Below are positions 19,683-29,268 of a stretch of DNA of 64,000 bases, one piece after another (position 1 is the first letter of the stretch; the number at the start of each line of letters is the position of its first letter). This DNA is from Aneurinibacillus soli (lineage in GTDB: Bacteria > Bacillota > Bacilli > Aneurinibacillales > Aneurinibacillaceae). A program made the translations under genes and the position numbers. The notes beneath the pieces are model-generated. The model was not told the DNA's origin. It saw only the letters and a program-made list of their open reading frames with translations, and ran no database searches. The stretch lies in assembly GCF_002355375.1 (NCBI RefSeq), contig NZ_AP017312.1, positions 1,691,001 to 1,755,000 of the forward strand. The letters run 5' to 3'.

Positions 19683-20030
19683 ATGCAACAGATTCTTCGT
19701 GAAATTACACAAGCGAGCCTTAAAACTGACGTCCCTAGCTTCCGCCCGGGCGATACAGTACGTGTTCACCTGAAAGTAGTCGAGGGTCAGCGCGAACGTA
19801 TCCAGGTGTTTGAAGGTGTCGTGATCAGACGTCGTGGAGGCGGTATTAGCGAAACATTCACCGTTCGTAAGATTTCTTACGGCGTAGGTGTTGAGCGTAC
19901 ACTTCCGCTGAACTCCCCGAAAATCGAAAAAATCGAACTCGTCCGTTACGGTAAAGTTCGCCGTGCGAAGCTTTACTACCTCCGCGATCGCGTGGGTAAA
20001 GCAGCACGTATTAAAGAAATTCGTCGCTAA
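19683..20030 (+). CDS. rplS: Ribosomal protein L19
   Basis: 115 residues from ATG 19683, with ribosome site TTGGAAGGAG; an in-frame GTG at 19635 lies in the leader. Contains [16 protein letters not shown] and the basic C-terminus [20 protein letters not shown] of L19. It sits at the 30S-50S interface. Confidence 0.97.
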   Translation: MQQILREITQASLKTDVPSFRPGDTVRVHLKVVEGQRERIQVFEGVVIRRRGGGISETFTVRKISYGVGVERTLPLNSPKIEKIELVRYGKVRRAKLYYLRDRVGKAARIKEIRR

Positions 20031-20034
20031 TGCG

Positions 20035-20064
20035 AAAAGGAGCTTGTATACAAGCTCCTTTTTT
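20035..20064 (+). terminator. Terminator after rplS
   Basis: AAAAGGAGCTTG / CAAGCTCCTTTT perfect stem with TATA loop, followed by more T. Confidence 0.93.
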
Positions 20065-20101
20065 GCAGTGCAGCGATAATAAAAAAGCGAGGAGGATGTC
20101 C

Positions 20102-20659
20102 ATGACAGAGCAGTCTTCGCCAAACGGAGAAAAGAAAAATGAAGCATGGGAATGGATTAAAGCGCTCGGTATCGCTATCATTCTTGCACTGATCATTCGC
20201 TCGTTTTTATTCGCTCCGTTTCTCGTTGATGGTTCGTCTATGATGCCGACCTTAGAAAATGGCGAGCGTCTGATTGTCAACAAGCTTGTCTATCATCTGA
20301 ATGGACCGAAACGTGGAGAGATTGTCGTGTTTCATGCCTCCGCTACGAAAGACTACATTAAGCGGGTCATCGCTACAGAAGGTGAAACGGTAGAGATGAA
20401 GAACGACCAGCTGTACATAAATGACAAGCCGGTGGATGAACCGTATCTTGCCCAGTATAAACTACAGGCAAAGCAGCAAGGCTATAAGTTGACGGATGAT
20501 TTTCCGAAACAAAAAATACCTGCGGGTCATGTTTTTGTAATGGGAGATAACCGTCAGAACAGCCAGGACAGTCGCATCATCGGTCCGGTTGCCATAAAAG
20601 AAATGGTTGGCCGGTCCGAGGTCGTAATCTGGCCGTATACTAAAATTCGATTCCACTAA
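20102..20659 (+). CDS. lepB: Signal peptidase I
   Basis: 185 residues from ATG 20102 (GAGGAGG six bases before). One membrane helix (about residues 18-38) is followed by the catalytic Ser in VDGSSMMPTLE and Lys in DYIKRVIATEGE, with MGDNRQNSQDSR as the conserved box E. It cuts secretory signal peptides outside the membrane, and is of the Bacillus SipS type. Placement after rplS and before rbgA is common in Bacillales. Confidence 0.95.
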   Translation: MTEQSSPNGEKKNEAWEWIKALGIAIILALIIRSFLFAPFLVDGSSMMPTLENGERLIVNKLVYHLNGPKRGEIVVFHASATKDYIKRVIATEGETVEMKNDQLYINDKPVDEPYLAQYKLQAKQQGYKLTDDFPKQKIPAGHVFVMGDNRQNSQDSRIIGPVAIKEMVGRSEVVIWPYTKIRFH

Positions 20660-20681
20660 TGAGAAATGTAGGTGATGTCAT

Positions 20682-21581
20682 ATGACAATTCAATGGTTTC
20701 CGGGTCATATGGCCAAAGCGCGTCGTCAGGTAACAGAGAAACTTAAATTGATTGATGTTGTCATTGAACTTTTAGATGCGCGTCTCCCGCTTTCGAGCCG
20801 CAATCCGATGATTGATGAGATTGTCTCAGGTAAGCCGCGTCTAATTCTGCTCAATAAATCGGATCTGGCCGATGAAGCGGTAACGAAAGCATGGGTACAG
20901 CACTTCTCCGATCAGGGGATTCGAGCTCTTCCGCTTGATGCACTATCGGGTCGCGGAGTGAATAAACTGCCGCAGGAGTGCCAGGCGCTTGTCGAAGAGA
21001 TGATGGAGAAGCGCCGTGCCAAAGGGATGCAGGATCGAGCCATTCGCGCGATGATTCTTGGCATTCCGAATGTGGGTAAATCATCGCTTATGAACCGCCT
21101 GGCTGGGCGCAAAGTAGCGCAGACAGGAGATCGCCCGGCTGTGACGAAGGCGCAGCAGTGGGTGAAAGTTGGCAAAGTACTCGAATTGCTTGATACGCCG
21201 GGGATTCTGTGGCCGAAGTTTGAAGATCCGCTTGTCGGATTGCGTCTTGCGGCGAGCGGCGCGATTAAAGATGAAATTATTGATTTTCAGGAAGTCGCAT
21301 TGTTTGTGGTTGCGTATTTGCAGATGCACTATCCGGGTGCGCTCGCTTCACGTTACCAGCTTACGGACATTCCAGAGAATAAGCTTGATGTGCTCGATGC
21401 GATCGGACGGCGTCGGGGCTGCGTCGTGAGCGGTGGCTATATTGATTACGATAAAGTGTCGGAACTGATTCTACGCGAGCTACGTAGCGGAAAGATCGGC
21501 ACCATATCCCTCGAACGTCCGAATGATCCGTTCACCGTTGATATGGCGCGTGTGAATATGGACGATATTACGCCGTACTAA
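20682..21581 (+). CDS. rbgA: Ribosome biogenesis GTPase RbgA
   Basis: 299 residues. Circularly permuted GTPase: G4 LLNKSDL (about residue 58) precedes G1 [13 protein letters not shown] (about residue 128) and G3 DTPGILWP. RbgA (YlqF) is needed for a late step in 50S assembly. AGGTGATG upstream. Confidence 0.96.
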   Translation: MTIQWFPGHMAKARRQVTEKLKLIDVVIELLDARLPLSSRNPMIDEIVSGKPRLILLNKSDLADEAVTKAWVQHFSDQGIRALPLDALSGRGVNKLPQECQALVEEMMEKRRAKGMQDRAIRAMILGIPNVGKSSLMNRLAGRKVAQTGDRPAVTKAQQWVKVGKVLELLDTPGILWPKFEDPLVGLRLAASGAIKDEIIDFQEVALFVVAYLQMHYPGALASRYQLTDIPENKLDVLDAIGRRRGCVVSGGYIDYDKVSELILRELRSGKIGTISLERPNDPFTVDMARVNMDDITPY

Positions 21582-21668
21582 ACAGCATACATCTCGTAAA
21601 ACGCGCGGCCTGGCTGCGCGTTTTTGTTATAAATGGGAACAGGAGAGCAAGAAGGGGGCTTATCAGAC

Positions 21669-22436
21669 ATGAAGGCAATGACGATAACAGAAGTAAAACA
21701 GTGGCTTGCGGAACGGAAAGAGCTGACGCCCGATGAACAGGCGCACATTCAAGCAGATAGCCGTTCCGGGGTGCAGAATGCATATAAGCAGTGGCAGCGT
21801 GCTCGCGCGCGTGTAGAAGCAGACCGAATGCGCTGGCAAGAGATGAGTGTAATGGAGCGGGAGCTGTGGGCGCAAGGATACAGCTATATTGCCGGTGTTG
21901 ATGAAGTTGGACGTGGCCCGCTTGCCGGTCCTGTCGTCACAGCAGCTGTTATTCTCCCCGCTGATTTTTATTTGCCGGGATTGAACGATTCGAAGAAAGT
22001 TCCGGCTGCCCGGCGTGAGGCGATGTACGAAGTCATCATGGAGGGTGCGCTTGCGGTTTCGGTTGCTGGCAAAGACAGCGGGGTGATTGATGAGATTAAC
22101 ATTTATCAGGCCACACTTGCAGCGATGCGCGAAGCGGTGCTGAATTTGTCACCAGCGCCCCAGATTACGCTCAATGATGCGGTCACCATTCCAGGACTTA
22201 CAATTGAGCAGAAAAGCATCATTGGTGGAGACGGAAAAAGCATCTCGATTGCAGCCGCTTCGATTATTGCCAAAGTGGAGCGTGACCGGATGATGAAATC
22301 GTACGATGAGCAATATCCGGGGTATGGATTTGCCGCTAATATGGGATATGGAACAGCCGAGCACTTAGCCGGTCTGCGCAAGCTTGGTCCGTGTCCAATT
22401 CACCGGCTAAGCTTTGGTGGTGTGCTGCTGGATTAA
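21669..22436 (+). CDS. rnhB: Ribonuclease HII
   Basis: 255 residues from ATG 21669, the same length as the Bacillus protein. Catalytic motif GVDEVGRGPLAGPVV and the downstream Glu/Asp residues (LNDSKK, LNDAV) are present. It removes ribonucleotides from DNA. It has an N-terminal extension of about 70 residues before the catalytic domain, normal for Bacillales RnhB. Confidence 0.95.
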   Translation: MKAMTITEVKQWLAERKELTPDEQAHIQADSRSGVQNAYKQWQRARARVEADRMRWQEMSVMERELWAQGYSYIAGVDEVGRGPLAGPVVTAAVILPADFYLPGLNDSKKVPAARREAMYEVIMEGALAVSVAGKDSGVIDEINIYQATLAAMREAVLNLSPAPQITLNDAVTIPGLTIEQKSIIGGDGKSISIAAASIIAKVERDRMMKSYDEQYPGYGFAANMGYGTAEHLAGLRKLGPCPIHRLSFGGVLLD

Positions 22437-22457
22437 CATGGGGAGGGAGGACTGGCT

Positions 22458-23930
22458 ATGATTCAAAATATGTTGATTGGGCAAATGCTGGATCAGATTC
22501 AACAGGTTCGTTCATCTGTTATCGAGCTGAAATCAGGTCAGGTGTTTTCCGGTAAGGTGCTGAAGCTGTTTCCGGACAATATGGCTACGGTTCAACTGGG
22601 TGGACTTACGGTAACCGCGCGCCTAGAAACACCGCTTGAACTGGGCCAGCGGACATGGTTACAGGTGCAGCCAGGCGGTCAGCCTGTTACGCTCAAGGTC
22701 ATCAATCAGCCCGGCCAGCCAAACGTGGCGGCTGACCCTGGCCTTGAGGGGCTGGCACGCGGTCTGGGTGCATCGGTAAATGAAGAAAATATGAAACTGC
22801 TAAAAACATTGGTGGATCAGAATGTTCCCCTGAAAGCAGATTCGCTACGTGCGTTTCAACAGGTAATGAGCGAGGCTGGAAACAATCAAGAGACGCTCGA
22901 TGCTGCCCTACTGGCGTTTAAGAAAGGGCTCCCGGTTACGAAAGAAACCGTGCTGTCATTGCGTGCATTTGTGGCTAATACAAGCATTGGAAGCTCGCTT
23001 ACGGGCCTGGCTGATTCGCTTGAGCAGGCGGTACAGCAGCCACAGAGCCTACTTTCGCCATCACTGAAGCAAGCCGTGGAGCAGGCGCTTCCAGCGCTCC
23101 GTAGCACCCGTGCAGTTCTGGAGCAGACAGCGGAGATACTCGCCGGGAATCGTGGTGAGGCGGCGGATACTGATGAACACACTGCGTGGCAATCCACTCG
23201 TCCGCAGACAGATGCTTCGGCAGCAAAGACGATCGTGATGGAATTATTTGATCGCCTTGGATTGCGCCATGAGCGGGAGCTGGCTTCTTCTCAGCTTGCT
23301 ATGCCGTCTGCTTCTATCAATACGGAGAATGAGTCGCAGCAGGCGGTGTCGCAAAATGTGAAAGCAGCCCTGCTTCACTTATTGCAGCATGAAGATGCCC
23401 AGCTGCTGCCGCAGGGAGTGCGTGAGCAAGTACAGCTGGCAATACACCAACTTACTGGTCAGCAGTTGATGACAGCAAATGCGCCTGATTCAGCTTTTGT
23501 CCAGGTGGCACTTCAACTCCCGATGCCAGGTAATCCAGATGGAGAAAATGCACTCATTCAAGTGGAGTCGCGCCGCAAAAGGAATGGAGAGCTTGACCCT
23601 GATAACTGTCGCCTGTTTTTTTATTTATCCATGCAAAACATGGGTGAGACGATGCTTGATGTTTCGGTTGTCAACCGAATTTTATCTGTTCATCTGTATA
23701 ATGACGGAGAGCAGATCCCGGAGATGGTGAGTGCACTGCGTGGCCCGCTGGAAGCTCGTCTGGCTGAACAGGGTTATAGGCTTTCTTCGATACGTGTGTC
23801 ACCTATACCAGATGAGGGTGTAGCAAGTACAGCGAGTTCGGAGCCAACTGCTTCGCAGGGGAAATCCAAACCGTTTGCCACTCCACCGTCGAGTCTGGCA
23901 AATTATAAAGGAGTGGATTTCCGCATATGA
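22458..23930 (+). CDS. YlqG-like protein, FliK-like
   Basis: 490 residues; GGGAGGGAGG ribosome site. Gln/Ala/Ser/Leu-rich low-complexity central part and a more compact C-terminal domain (about residues 330-470) recall flagellar hook-length control proteins. Position between rnhB and the FlhB-like ylqH matches ylqG of Bacillus, whose function is unknown. It overlaps the next gene by four bases (ATGA), which suggests a working pair. Confidence 0.7.
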   Translation: MIQNMLIGQMLDQIQQVRSSVIELKSGQVFSGKVLKLFPDNMATVQLGGLTVTARLETPLELGQRTWLQVQPGGQPVTLKVINQPGQPNVAADPGLEGLARGLGASVNEENMKLLKTLVDQNVPLKADSLRAFQQVMSEAGNNQETLDAALLAFKKGLPVTKETVLSLRAFVANTSIGSSLTGLADSLEQAVQQPQSLLSPSLKQAVEQALPALRSTRAVLEQTAEILAGNRGEAADTDEHTAWQSTRPQTDASAAKTIVMELFDRLGLRHERELASSQLAMPSASINTENESQQAVSQNVKAALLHLLQHEDAQLLPQGVREQVQLAIHQLTGQQLMTANAPDSAFVQVALQLPMPGNPDGENALIQVESRRKRNGELDPDNCRLFFYLSMQNMGETMLDVSVVNRILSVHLYNDGEQIPEMVSALRGPLEARLAEQGYRLSSIRVSPIPDEGVASTASSEPTASQGKSKPFATPPSSLANYKGVDFRI

Positions 23931-24211
23931 GAGAGCCGGCGAAATATCCGCGTAAAAGCGCTGTCGCCCTTCGTTATAATTTGCAGGAAGCGGACGCGCC
24001 GCGTGTGATTGCAAAAGGAAAAGGGCTGGTTGCTGATAAGATTGTCGAGCAGGCAAAAGAGAATGGGATTCCGGTTCAGGAAGATCCGTCTCTTGTGCAG
24101 GTACTCGCAGGCCTTGAATTAAACGAACAGATTCCCGTTGAGTTGTATCAGGTTGTCGCGGAGTTGCTGGCGTTTGTTTATCGGACAGACCGCCAGAGTC
24201 GTTCGTCATGA
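23927..24211 (+). CDS. ylqH: YlqH, stand-alone FlhB C-terminal-like protein
   Basis: 94 residues resembling only the cytoplasmic domain of FlhB/EscU export-switch proteins: AVALRYNLQEADAPRVIAKG and IPVELYQVVAELLAFVY. The autocleavage NPTH that precedes this block in FlhB is absent; the protein begins just after it. No membrane helices. Coupled to the FliK-like gene before it and overlapping yraN (ATGA). Confidence 0.85.
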   Translation: MREPAKYPRKSAVALRYNLQEADAPRVIAKGKGLVADKIVEQAKENGIPVQEDPSLVQVLAGLELNEQIPVELYQVVAELLAFVYRTDRQSRSS

Positions 24212-24570
24212 GTGGGTCAAACAGCAGAAGGGAGCTTGGTCTGGAAGGGGAAGAAGCGGCTTGCCGTTATCTTGAGTCATGCGGGTATGAGATTGTGGCG
24301 CGTAATTATCGCATACGTACGGCCGAGATTGATCTTGTGATGTGCGACGGAGATGAGCTTGTGTTTGTCGAGGTAAAAACTCGTCGTACGACCCGTTTTG
24401 GGCATGGGAGCGAGGCGATCACCCCGCATAAACAGCGGAAAATACACGGCGCAGCCCTTGCTTACATGCAGCAGTATGGAGGGGGACGACGGTTCCGGTT
24501 TGATGCCGTCATCATCACGAAATCCTATAGTGGGGCGATGGACATCGTTCATATGCGGAATGCCTTCTGA
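24208..24570 (+). CDS. yraN: YraN/UPF0102 nuclease-fold protein
   Basis: 120 residues. Restriction-endonuclease-like fold with the conserved E-x-D...ExK pattern: TAEIDLVMCD and LVFVEVKTRR. Family members are predicted nucleases linked to recombination and transformation; the function is unproven. Usually next to comM, as here. Confidence 0.9.
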   Translation: MSGSNSRRELGLEGEEAACRYLESCGYEIVARNYRIRTAEIDLVMCDGDELVFVEVKTRRTTRFGHGSEAITPHKQRKIHGAALAYMQQYGGGRRFRFDAVIITKSYSGAMDIVHMRNAF

Positions 24571-24672
24571 AAAAGGGCCGTAAAATGGGTGCGCCTGCAA
24601 GGCACCTGTCCATGAAAAAAGAAAATACACCGCATACTGTAATAGTGTACTCGATGTGAAACACCTCCATCT

Positions 24673-24700
24673 TACCCTGCTGCTCCTGGCAGGGTTTTTT
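24673..24700 (+). terminator. Terminator between yraN and comM
   Basis: CCCTGC-N8-GCAGGG followed by six T. It isolates comM from the rnhB-yraN unit. Confidence 0.88.
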
Positions 24701-24738
24701 ATGTTTTTTTACAACTTCCACAATCCTGACAGCAGGCA

Positions 24739-24767
24739 TATACACAGCGGATACACCATAGTATAAT
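24739..24767 (+). promoter_or_regulatory. Probable comM promoter
   Basis: TATACA, 17-bp spacer, TATAAT (24762-24767), 25 bp before the comM start codon. The -35 box is weak. Confidence 0.45.
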
Positions 24768-24792
24768 TATGGTAAAAAAAGGAAGTGTAAAT

Positions 24793-25869
24793 ATGTTCGC
24801 CAGTGTAAAAAGTGCGGTTGTATACGGGGTGGAAGGAAAATGTATTGAGGTAGAAGCAGATATTACAAATGGTCTGCCGCATTTTGATATTAGTGGACTG
24901 GCGGCGTCTTCGGTACGAGAAGCACGGGAGCGGGTAAAGGCGGCGATCAAAAACAGCGGATTTACCTTTCCATTGCAGCGAATTACGGTTAACCTTGCGC
25001 CTGCTGATATGCGGAAAGCAGGCTCCATGCTTGATTGTGCCATCGCGGTAGCGATCCTGCTTGCAAGCGGGCAGATTGAAGTTCGCAATCGTCTTGCGGA
25101 CTGGCTGTTTGTTGGAGAGTTGTCGCTAGAAGGACGTTTGCGCTCGGTTCCGGGTCTTTTGCCTATGCTTTTAGATGCGCGTAAACAGAATGGATCTGGG
25201 GCTGTTGTACCATTAGAGACAGGGGAGGAAGTCGGGCGTGTTCGGCTTCCGCTTTTGCGGGCGGCCACCTTGCGGGAATGTGTAGATCTTTTTGCCTGTC
25301 CGGATGAAGAGTTGGCACAAATCAGTAAACTGGATAGCTTACGTGTAGGCCAGATGGAATCTCAAATTTCTCATCTTTGTTTTTCAGAGGTAAGGGGGCA
25401 GCGGCACGTCAAGCGGGCGATGGAAGTGGCAGCTGCCGGACGGCATCATTTGTGTATGGTTGGTCCACCGGGAACAGGGAAAACCATGATGGCCTATCGA
25501 TTCCCCACGATTTTGCCGTTGCTTGATGAAGAAGAAGAGCTGGAAGTGGATGCGATATATAGTGCCTGTGGCTTGTTAGAAGAAAGATTTAAGCAGCGAG
25601 GTCAACCCCCATTCCGTGCTCCTCATACTTCGATTACGCCAGCTGGAATAGCGGGAGGAGGGACCTGGCCTAAGCCAGGGGAGATGAGTTTGGCTCATCT
25701 TGGCGTGCTGTTTCTTGATGAATGGGCAGAGTTTTCTCGGCCTGTACTGGAATCGATGCGCCAGCCACTTGAAGATGGGAAGATTGTATTAATTCGAAGC
25801 GGTCGAAAGCTCACCCTGCCCTCACGCTTTCTTTTACTGTCCGCATTTAATCCGTGCCCATGTGGATAG
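24793..25869 (+). pseudogene. comM: ComM/YifB-type Mg-chelatase-like helicase, truncated by prophage
   Basis: 358 codons remain of a protein normally near 510. Start at ATG 24793 (AAGGAAG before it). Lon-like N-terminal domain (residues 1-190), Walker [10 protein letters not shown], Walker [13 protein letters not shown]. The frame runs through SAFNPCPCG, the conserved zinc-like motif of the family, and then hits TAG directly. Homologous C-terminal sequence is absent; it should lie on the far side of the prophage. ComM is a branch-migration helicase that widens heteroduplex in natural transformation, so the lysogen probably lacks a full ComM. Confidence 0.9.
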
Positions 25870-27445
25870 GAGTTTGCATAAAAAGATACCTGATTGCAAC
25901 CTCAGCTTTGTCGCGTCCTTCTGGGTTTTTGATCGTATGAACCTTTACTTCTTTTACGAGGGAATGGACGATTCTAAACTTTGCTTCGAAATCTATATCC
26001 TGGCTTACCTTCGTCTGTAACTCGTTCAATACAGATTCTGCATTTTGCAACTGAGTTTCTACAACCTGCTCATTCTCGATCAGGAAGGATAGGTTCTTTT
26101 CTTCTTGTTGCAGTTGCTTTGTTTCCTTTTCGATTTTCCCCAGTTGAATCTCCACATCTATACTGGAAATAAATTTCTTCCGGAACAAATCTAAAATCGA
26201 CTGCTTTTCCGTTTCCTTTTCCTTCAGCGCCTTACGCAGAAGATTGCGCTGCTGCTGAAGCCTTTCTCGGTTATCTTGTTGTTTCTCCACATCCGGTTTC
26301 AGTTCCTCTAAGATATTTCCGGGATTGGCGGCGAAGTTCAGAATGTCATTCCACACCATGGAATCTAACCATTCACGTGGGACATTTTTGGAAGAGCATC
26401 GCCCTCCGTTTCTTGTGTGATGCGTTGTTTTCCCTAGACATACATAATAGTAAAGCGTTTTTCCTTTTTGGCCGTAAGAGTGCAAGTAATAACTTCTGCC
26501 ACACTCTCCACACTTCACTAATCCTTTGAGTATATTATTCAGCGAGCCGACTTGAGACTCAATACGGTGGCGTTTCAAGGCTCTCTGAGCCTCTTCCCAT
26601 TGTTCTTCTGAGATAACGGCCGGTACAGTACGTTCTATTAGCTCACGCTGGCGAGAGGCACGTTTCCCGTAGAAGTGAATCCCTTTGTATACCTCATTCT
26701 TTAGAATCCCTAGAATCCGACTTTGTTGCCAGATACCTGATGTTTTTTCTCGTCTCTTTCCATCACCTCGTTTTACTTTCCGTTTATCTTTCGTGTATGC
26801 CGTAGGAATTCCGAGGGCATCCAGATGCTCACCTATTTTGATGGAGCCGTAGTCTTGGTTGGTTATGAGGTCAAAGATCAGGCGAATGACACCAGCCTCC
26901 GAGAGATCAAGTCCAGGTAAAGGATCTTCGTTTATTTCCAAGTACCCATCTTCATTGACGCGGTAGCCGTAAGGTACAATGCCACCAATCCATTTTCCGT
27001 CCCGTGCTGCACGGTTAGCACCTTGCCAGAGACGATCTAAGATAGTGGAGCGCTCAAGGTCGGCTACACCGGCCAGAATGGTCAGCAGGAAGCGTCCAGA
27101 AGGGTCAGAGGTATCGAATGGTTCTGTCATGGATTTGATTTTGATACCGTAGCCCTCCAGCTCGTGTACGGCGTTCAGGATGACGCGGGCAGCTCGGCCA
27201 AGCCTGTCCAAGCGGTAGATCAGCAGCAGATCAAACTTTTTGTCTTTGCCATCTTGGATGAGCTGCTTTCCAGCTTCGCGTTGTTCTAGTGGAATTGTAC
27301 CGGATATACCATCGTCTTTGTACCACTCGGTGATTTCGAGCTTGTGCAGGTCACAATATTTTGTAGCAAATTCAATTTGGTTTTCGATTGTACCGCGCTC
27401 GACTTGTTCTTCGGTGGAAACGCGGATGTAGACGGCGACCCTCAT
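25847..27445 (-). CDS. Large serine integrase
   Basis: 532 residues, ATG start with AGGAGG. N-terminal resolvase domain with catalytic Ser10 in YIRVSTEEQ and the arginines of RLDRLGRAA; recombinase domain (about 160-260); zinc ribbon ([11 protein letters not shown] ... CSSKNV); then a long coiled coil (about 380-470). This is the phage integrase type that needs no host factor and uses a separate directionality factor for excision. Its last ~6 codons and stop lie in DNA shared with comM, so the reading frame crosses attL. Confidence 0.95.
   Translation of the reverse strand: MRVAVYIRVSTEEQVERGTIENQIEFATKYCDLHKLEITEWYKDDGISGTIPLEQREAGKQLIQDGKDKKFDLLLIYRLDRLGRAARVILNAVHELEGYGIKIKSMTEPFDTSDPSGRFLLTILAGVADLERSTILDRLWQGANRAARDGKWIGGIVPYGYRVNEDGYLEINEDPLPGLDLSEAGVIRLIFDLITNQDYGSIKIGEHLDALGIPTAYTKDKRKVKRGDGKRREKTSGIWQQSRILGILKNEVYKGIHFYGKRASRQRELIERTVPAVISEEQWEEAQRALKRHRIESQVGSLNNILKGLVKCGECGRSYYLHSYGQKGKTLYYYVCLGKTTHHTRNGGRCSSKNVPREWLDSMVWNDILNFAANPGNILEELKPDVEKQQDNRERLQQQRNLLRKALKEKETEKQSILDLFRKKFISSIDVEIQLGKIEKETKQLQQEEKNLSFLIENEQVVETQLQNAESVLNELQTKVSQDIDFEAKFRIVHSLVKEVKVHTIKNPEGRDKAEVAIRYLFMQTPIHMGTD
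25850..25868. other. attL: comM/prophage junction
   Basis: comM homology stops at the NPCPCG codons (about 25849-25866) and prophage sequence follows. The large serine integrase next to it makes a short core (usually 2-12 bp of identity) likely here. The exact crossover cannot be placed without attR, which lies outside the window. Confidence 0.75.
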
Positions 27446-27518
27446 GTATAGCCCTCCTGTGAATAGTGTGGGTAAAACTGCGAATAATAGGAATGTATGT
27501 TCTGTTTAGTGGTGAAAA

Positions 27519-27546
27519 AGAAGAGCCCTGGGAGGGCTTCTTTTAT
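27519..27546 (-). terminator. Terminator of the leftward lysogeny genes
   Basis: On the minus strand GAAGCCC-TCCCA-GGGCTCTTC ends in TTTTT. It lies between the gene at 27557 and the integrase. Confidence 0.8.
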
Positions 27547-27556
27547 TGAGTAAGGT

Positions 27557-28135
27557 TTATTTAAATCCAAAACGGACAATTGCAAGAACGATAGCGAAAA
27601 TAATAGAACCTACAATCCAAAGTTTCGCACTAGTGACCTGCTCTTTCACATAGGTCTTTTTTGCAACATCATCATCTTTTATTACATCCCGTATAACGGT
27701 TTTAATCCGATCCTCTGTAGGCACGCTTTTAATTGCATCGGTGATAGCGTTAGTTATTCTCATCTCAGTATTTAACAGATCAGCAGAAGTCGGTATATTA
27801 TTAAGGCGTTCTTGGATGACAGAAACCTTGGAGTCAATCCCCCTGATGGATTCTTCCATCTTGTCTGTTTTCTTTTCAAGGTTCTCAACCCTTCTTTTCA
27901 GATCATCCATATTACCGCCACCTCCTCCGTTTGATGAACCATGAAGTCCCGATGCTATTTCCTGGAAGGACTCGTTCAGCCCATTTAGGTTCTCTACAAT
28001 CATTGTAATATATTCGGGAGGGAATTGTGCAACATTCTTTCTCTGGGCACTCATTGATGAGCTGCTTCCTTTAAATGAAGAAGATAGGGATGTATTGGGA
28101 GTGGGATTGAAAGAAGCGGCGTTCTCGTTACTCAT
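27557..28135 (-). CDS. Unknown tail-anchored coiled-coil protein
   Basis: 192 residues. Ser/Asn-rich N-terminus, a Gly run near residue 70, a coiled coil (about 74-115: MDDLKRRVENLEKKTDKMEE) and one C-terminal membrane helix (about 168-188: LWIVGSIIFAIVLAIVRFGF). The body should face the cytoplasm. Coupled to the gene at 28128 by an 8-base overlap. Its place between integrase and repressor is where prophages keep superinfection-exclusion and defence genes, but no family was recognised. XhlA-like proteins share the coiled coil plus terminal helix but are about half the size. Confidence 0.7.
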   Translation of the reverse strand: MSNENAASFNPTPNTSLSSSFKGSSSSMSAQRKNVAQFPPEYITMIVENLNGLNESFQEIASGLHGSSNGGGGGNMDDLKRRVENLEKKTDKMEESIRGIDSKVSVIQERLNNIPTSADLLNTEMRITNAITDAIKSVPTEDRIKTVIRDVIKDDDVAKKTYVKEQVTSAKLWIVGSIIFAIVLAIVRFGFK

Positions 28136-28727
28136 CTGTGCTTACCCTTTCAGAGAGGGACTTAGAGATTTTTTGTAGGTCTTCAAAGTATTGACTATCT
28201 AAATGTTTATTGTATCTTACTAAGTCTCCAGGTATTTGATTTAACATGAACAGAATAAATCTAATTTTTTGGTCAAGATCAAAGTGCAATTCGAGACTTT
28301 CTCCATCTGCACGTAGAAAGTTAAGAACTAAATTCTCATAATCACTCCAGCTGGTATCAATATACGCTAATGAAAATGGATTTCTTGATGCCGTTGTGGT
28401 TCTACTGAGAAAAGCGCGGTGTTTATGTGCAAATAAACCTAGTTCTGCTTGTTTATTAGGTGCTAATAGATGATTTAGATTAGGTAATTGTCCGTCCAGA
28501 ATATTAATTAAAAAGTTGGTTGCATGTGATCCATAGTGTTTATTCAAGAAGTGATCTCGAAAGAAGTACCAACCAGGAAGAAATTGTTTGCTATTGCTAA
28601 TTCGTGTAAGTTCATTAGAGATGTAAGTGAGTTCTCCTTCTTTATCTAATATATTTGCTTTAAAATGTATGTAATCTTGTTCTGGATCAGCTTGATTACT
28701 TGCAGAGTTAGTAATTGAATCACTCAT
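28128..28727 (-). CDS. Unknown protein, partner of the tail-anchored protein
   Basis: 199 residues, AT-rich gene, ATG start after a GAAGGTGAAAT-type ribosome site. Mostly helical, with no signal or membrane helix; motifs such as YISNELTRISN and LPGWYFFRDHF are not ones I know. First gene of a two-gene unit with 27557. Its base composition differs from the structural genes, which suggests separate acquisition. Confidence 0.7.
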   Translation of the reverse strand: MSDSITNSASNQADPEQDYIHFKANILDKEGELTYISNELTRISNSKQFLPGWYFFRDHFLNKHYGSHATNFLINILDGQLPNLNHLLAPNKQAELGLFAHKHRAFLSRTTTASRNPFSLAYIDTSWSDYENLVLNFLRADGESLELHFDLDQKIRFILFMLNQIPGDLVRYNKHLDSQYFEDLQKISKSLSERVSTDE

Positions 28728-28839
28728 TTATTTCACCTTCTATTTCTGTTTTTTTTGTTAAAAAGAAGGGCCTTTTAGTAAGCAAAGGCACTCATGGATA
28801 TGCTGTTATTAAAAATAAAAAGCGAAAGGAATAAGTATA

Positions 28840-29268
28840 TTGAATATCACTCGTTTTATTCCTTCTGAAACCACTAAAGAAGGTTATGTGTCTCCTCGCT
28901 TTTTTGGCAAGTGCGAAGTTTGCGGAAATGAATTTCAAGGAACACCTTCCGACCCTGATTTGTGTCATGAACATAGAGAAATTAAGGATATAAAATTTAG
29001 AATATTATATACGTGTCCGTTCTGCGATACAGAAACCGATAATCAAGAAAGCTGCCCTGATTGTGGAGCAAAGTTTGAAATCTTGGGATACATTGATGAA
29101 GCGTATGCGACAAAAACAAAAACCAGTAGGCGTATCAGCAATGACATGCTTATTTTTATGCTAAATAATCATTCCATTTATCATCTAATATCAAGGTATC
29201 TATTTCTTCTAACTGGCTTGATTCAAATTGCCATTTGCGCACGACATCACCCTCTTGTACATGAATAA
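28840..29268 (+). CDS. Zinc-ribbon protein, doubtful 3' end
   Basis: 142 residues with TTG start and AAAGGAAT upstream. Three CxxC knuckles: CEVCGNEF, CPFCDTET and CPDCGAKF, plus CHEH. The last ~38 codons overlap the converging gene at 29156 by 113 bases and look like antisense rather than a designed domain, so the true gene may have been cut and run on. It is the only rightward gene in the lysogeny block. Confidence 0.5.
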   Translation: MNITRFIPSETTKEGYVSPRFFGKCEVCGNEFQGTPSDPDLCHEHREIKDIKFRILYTCPFCDTETDNQESCPDCGAKFEILGYIDEAYATKTKTSRRISNDMLIFMLNNHSIYHLISRYLFLLTGLIQIAICARHHPLVHE

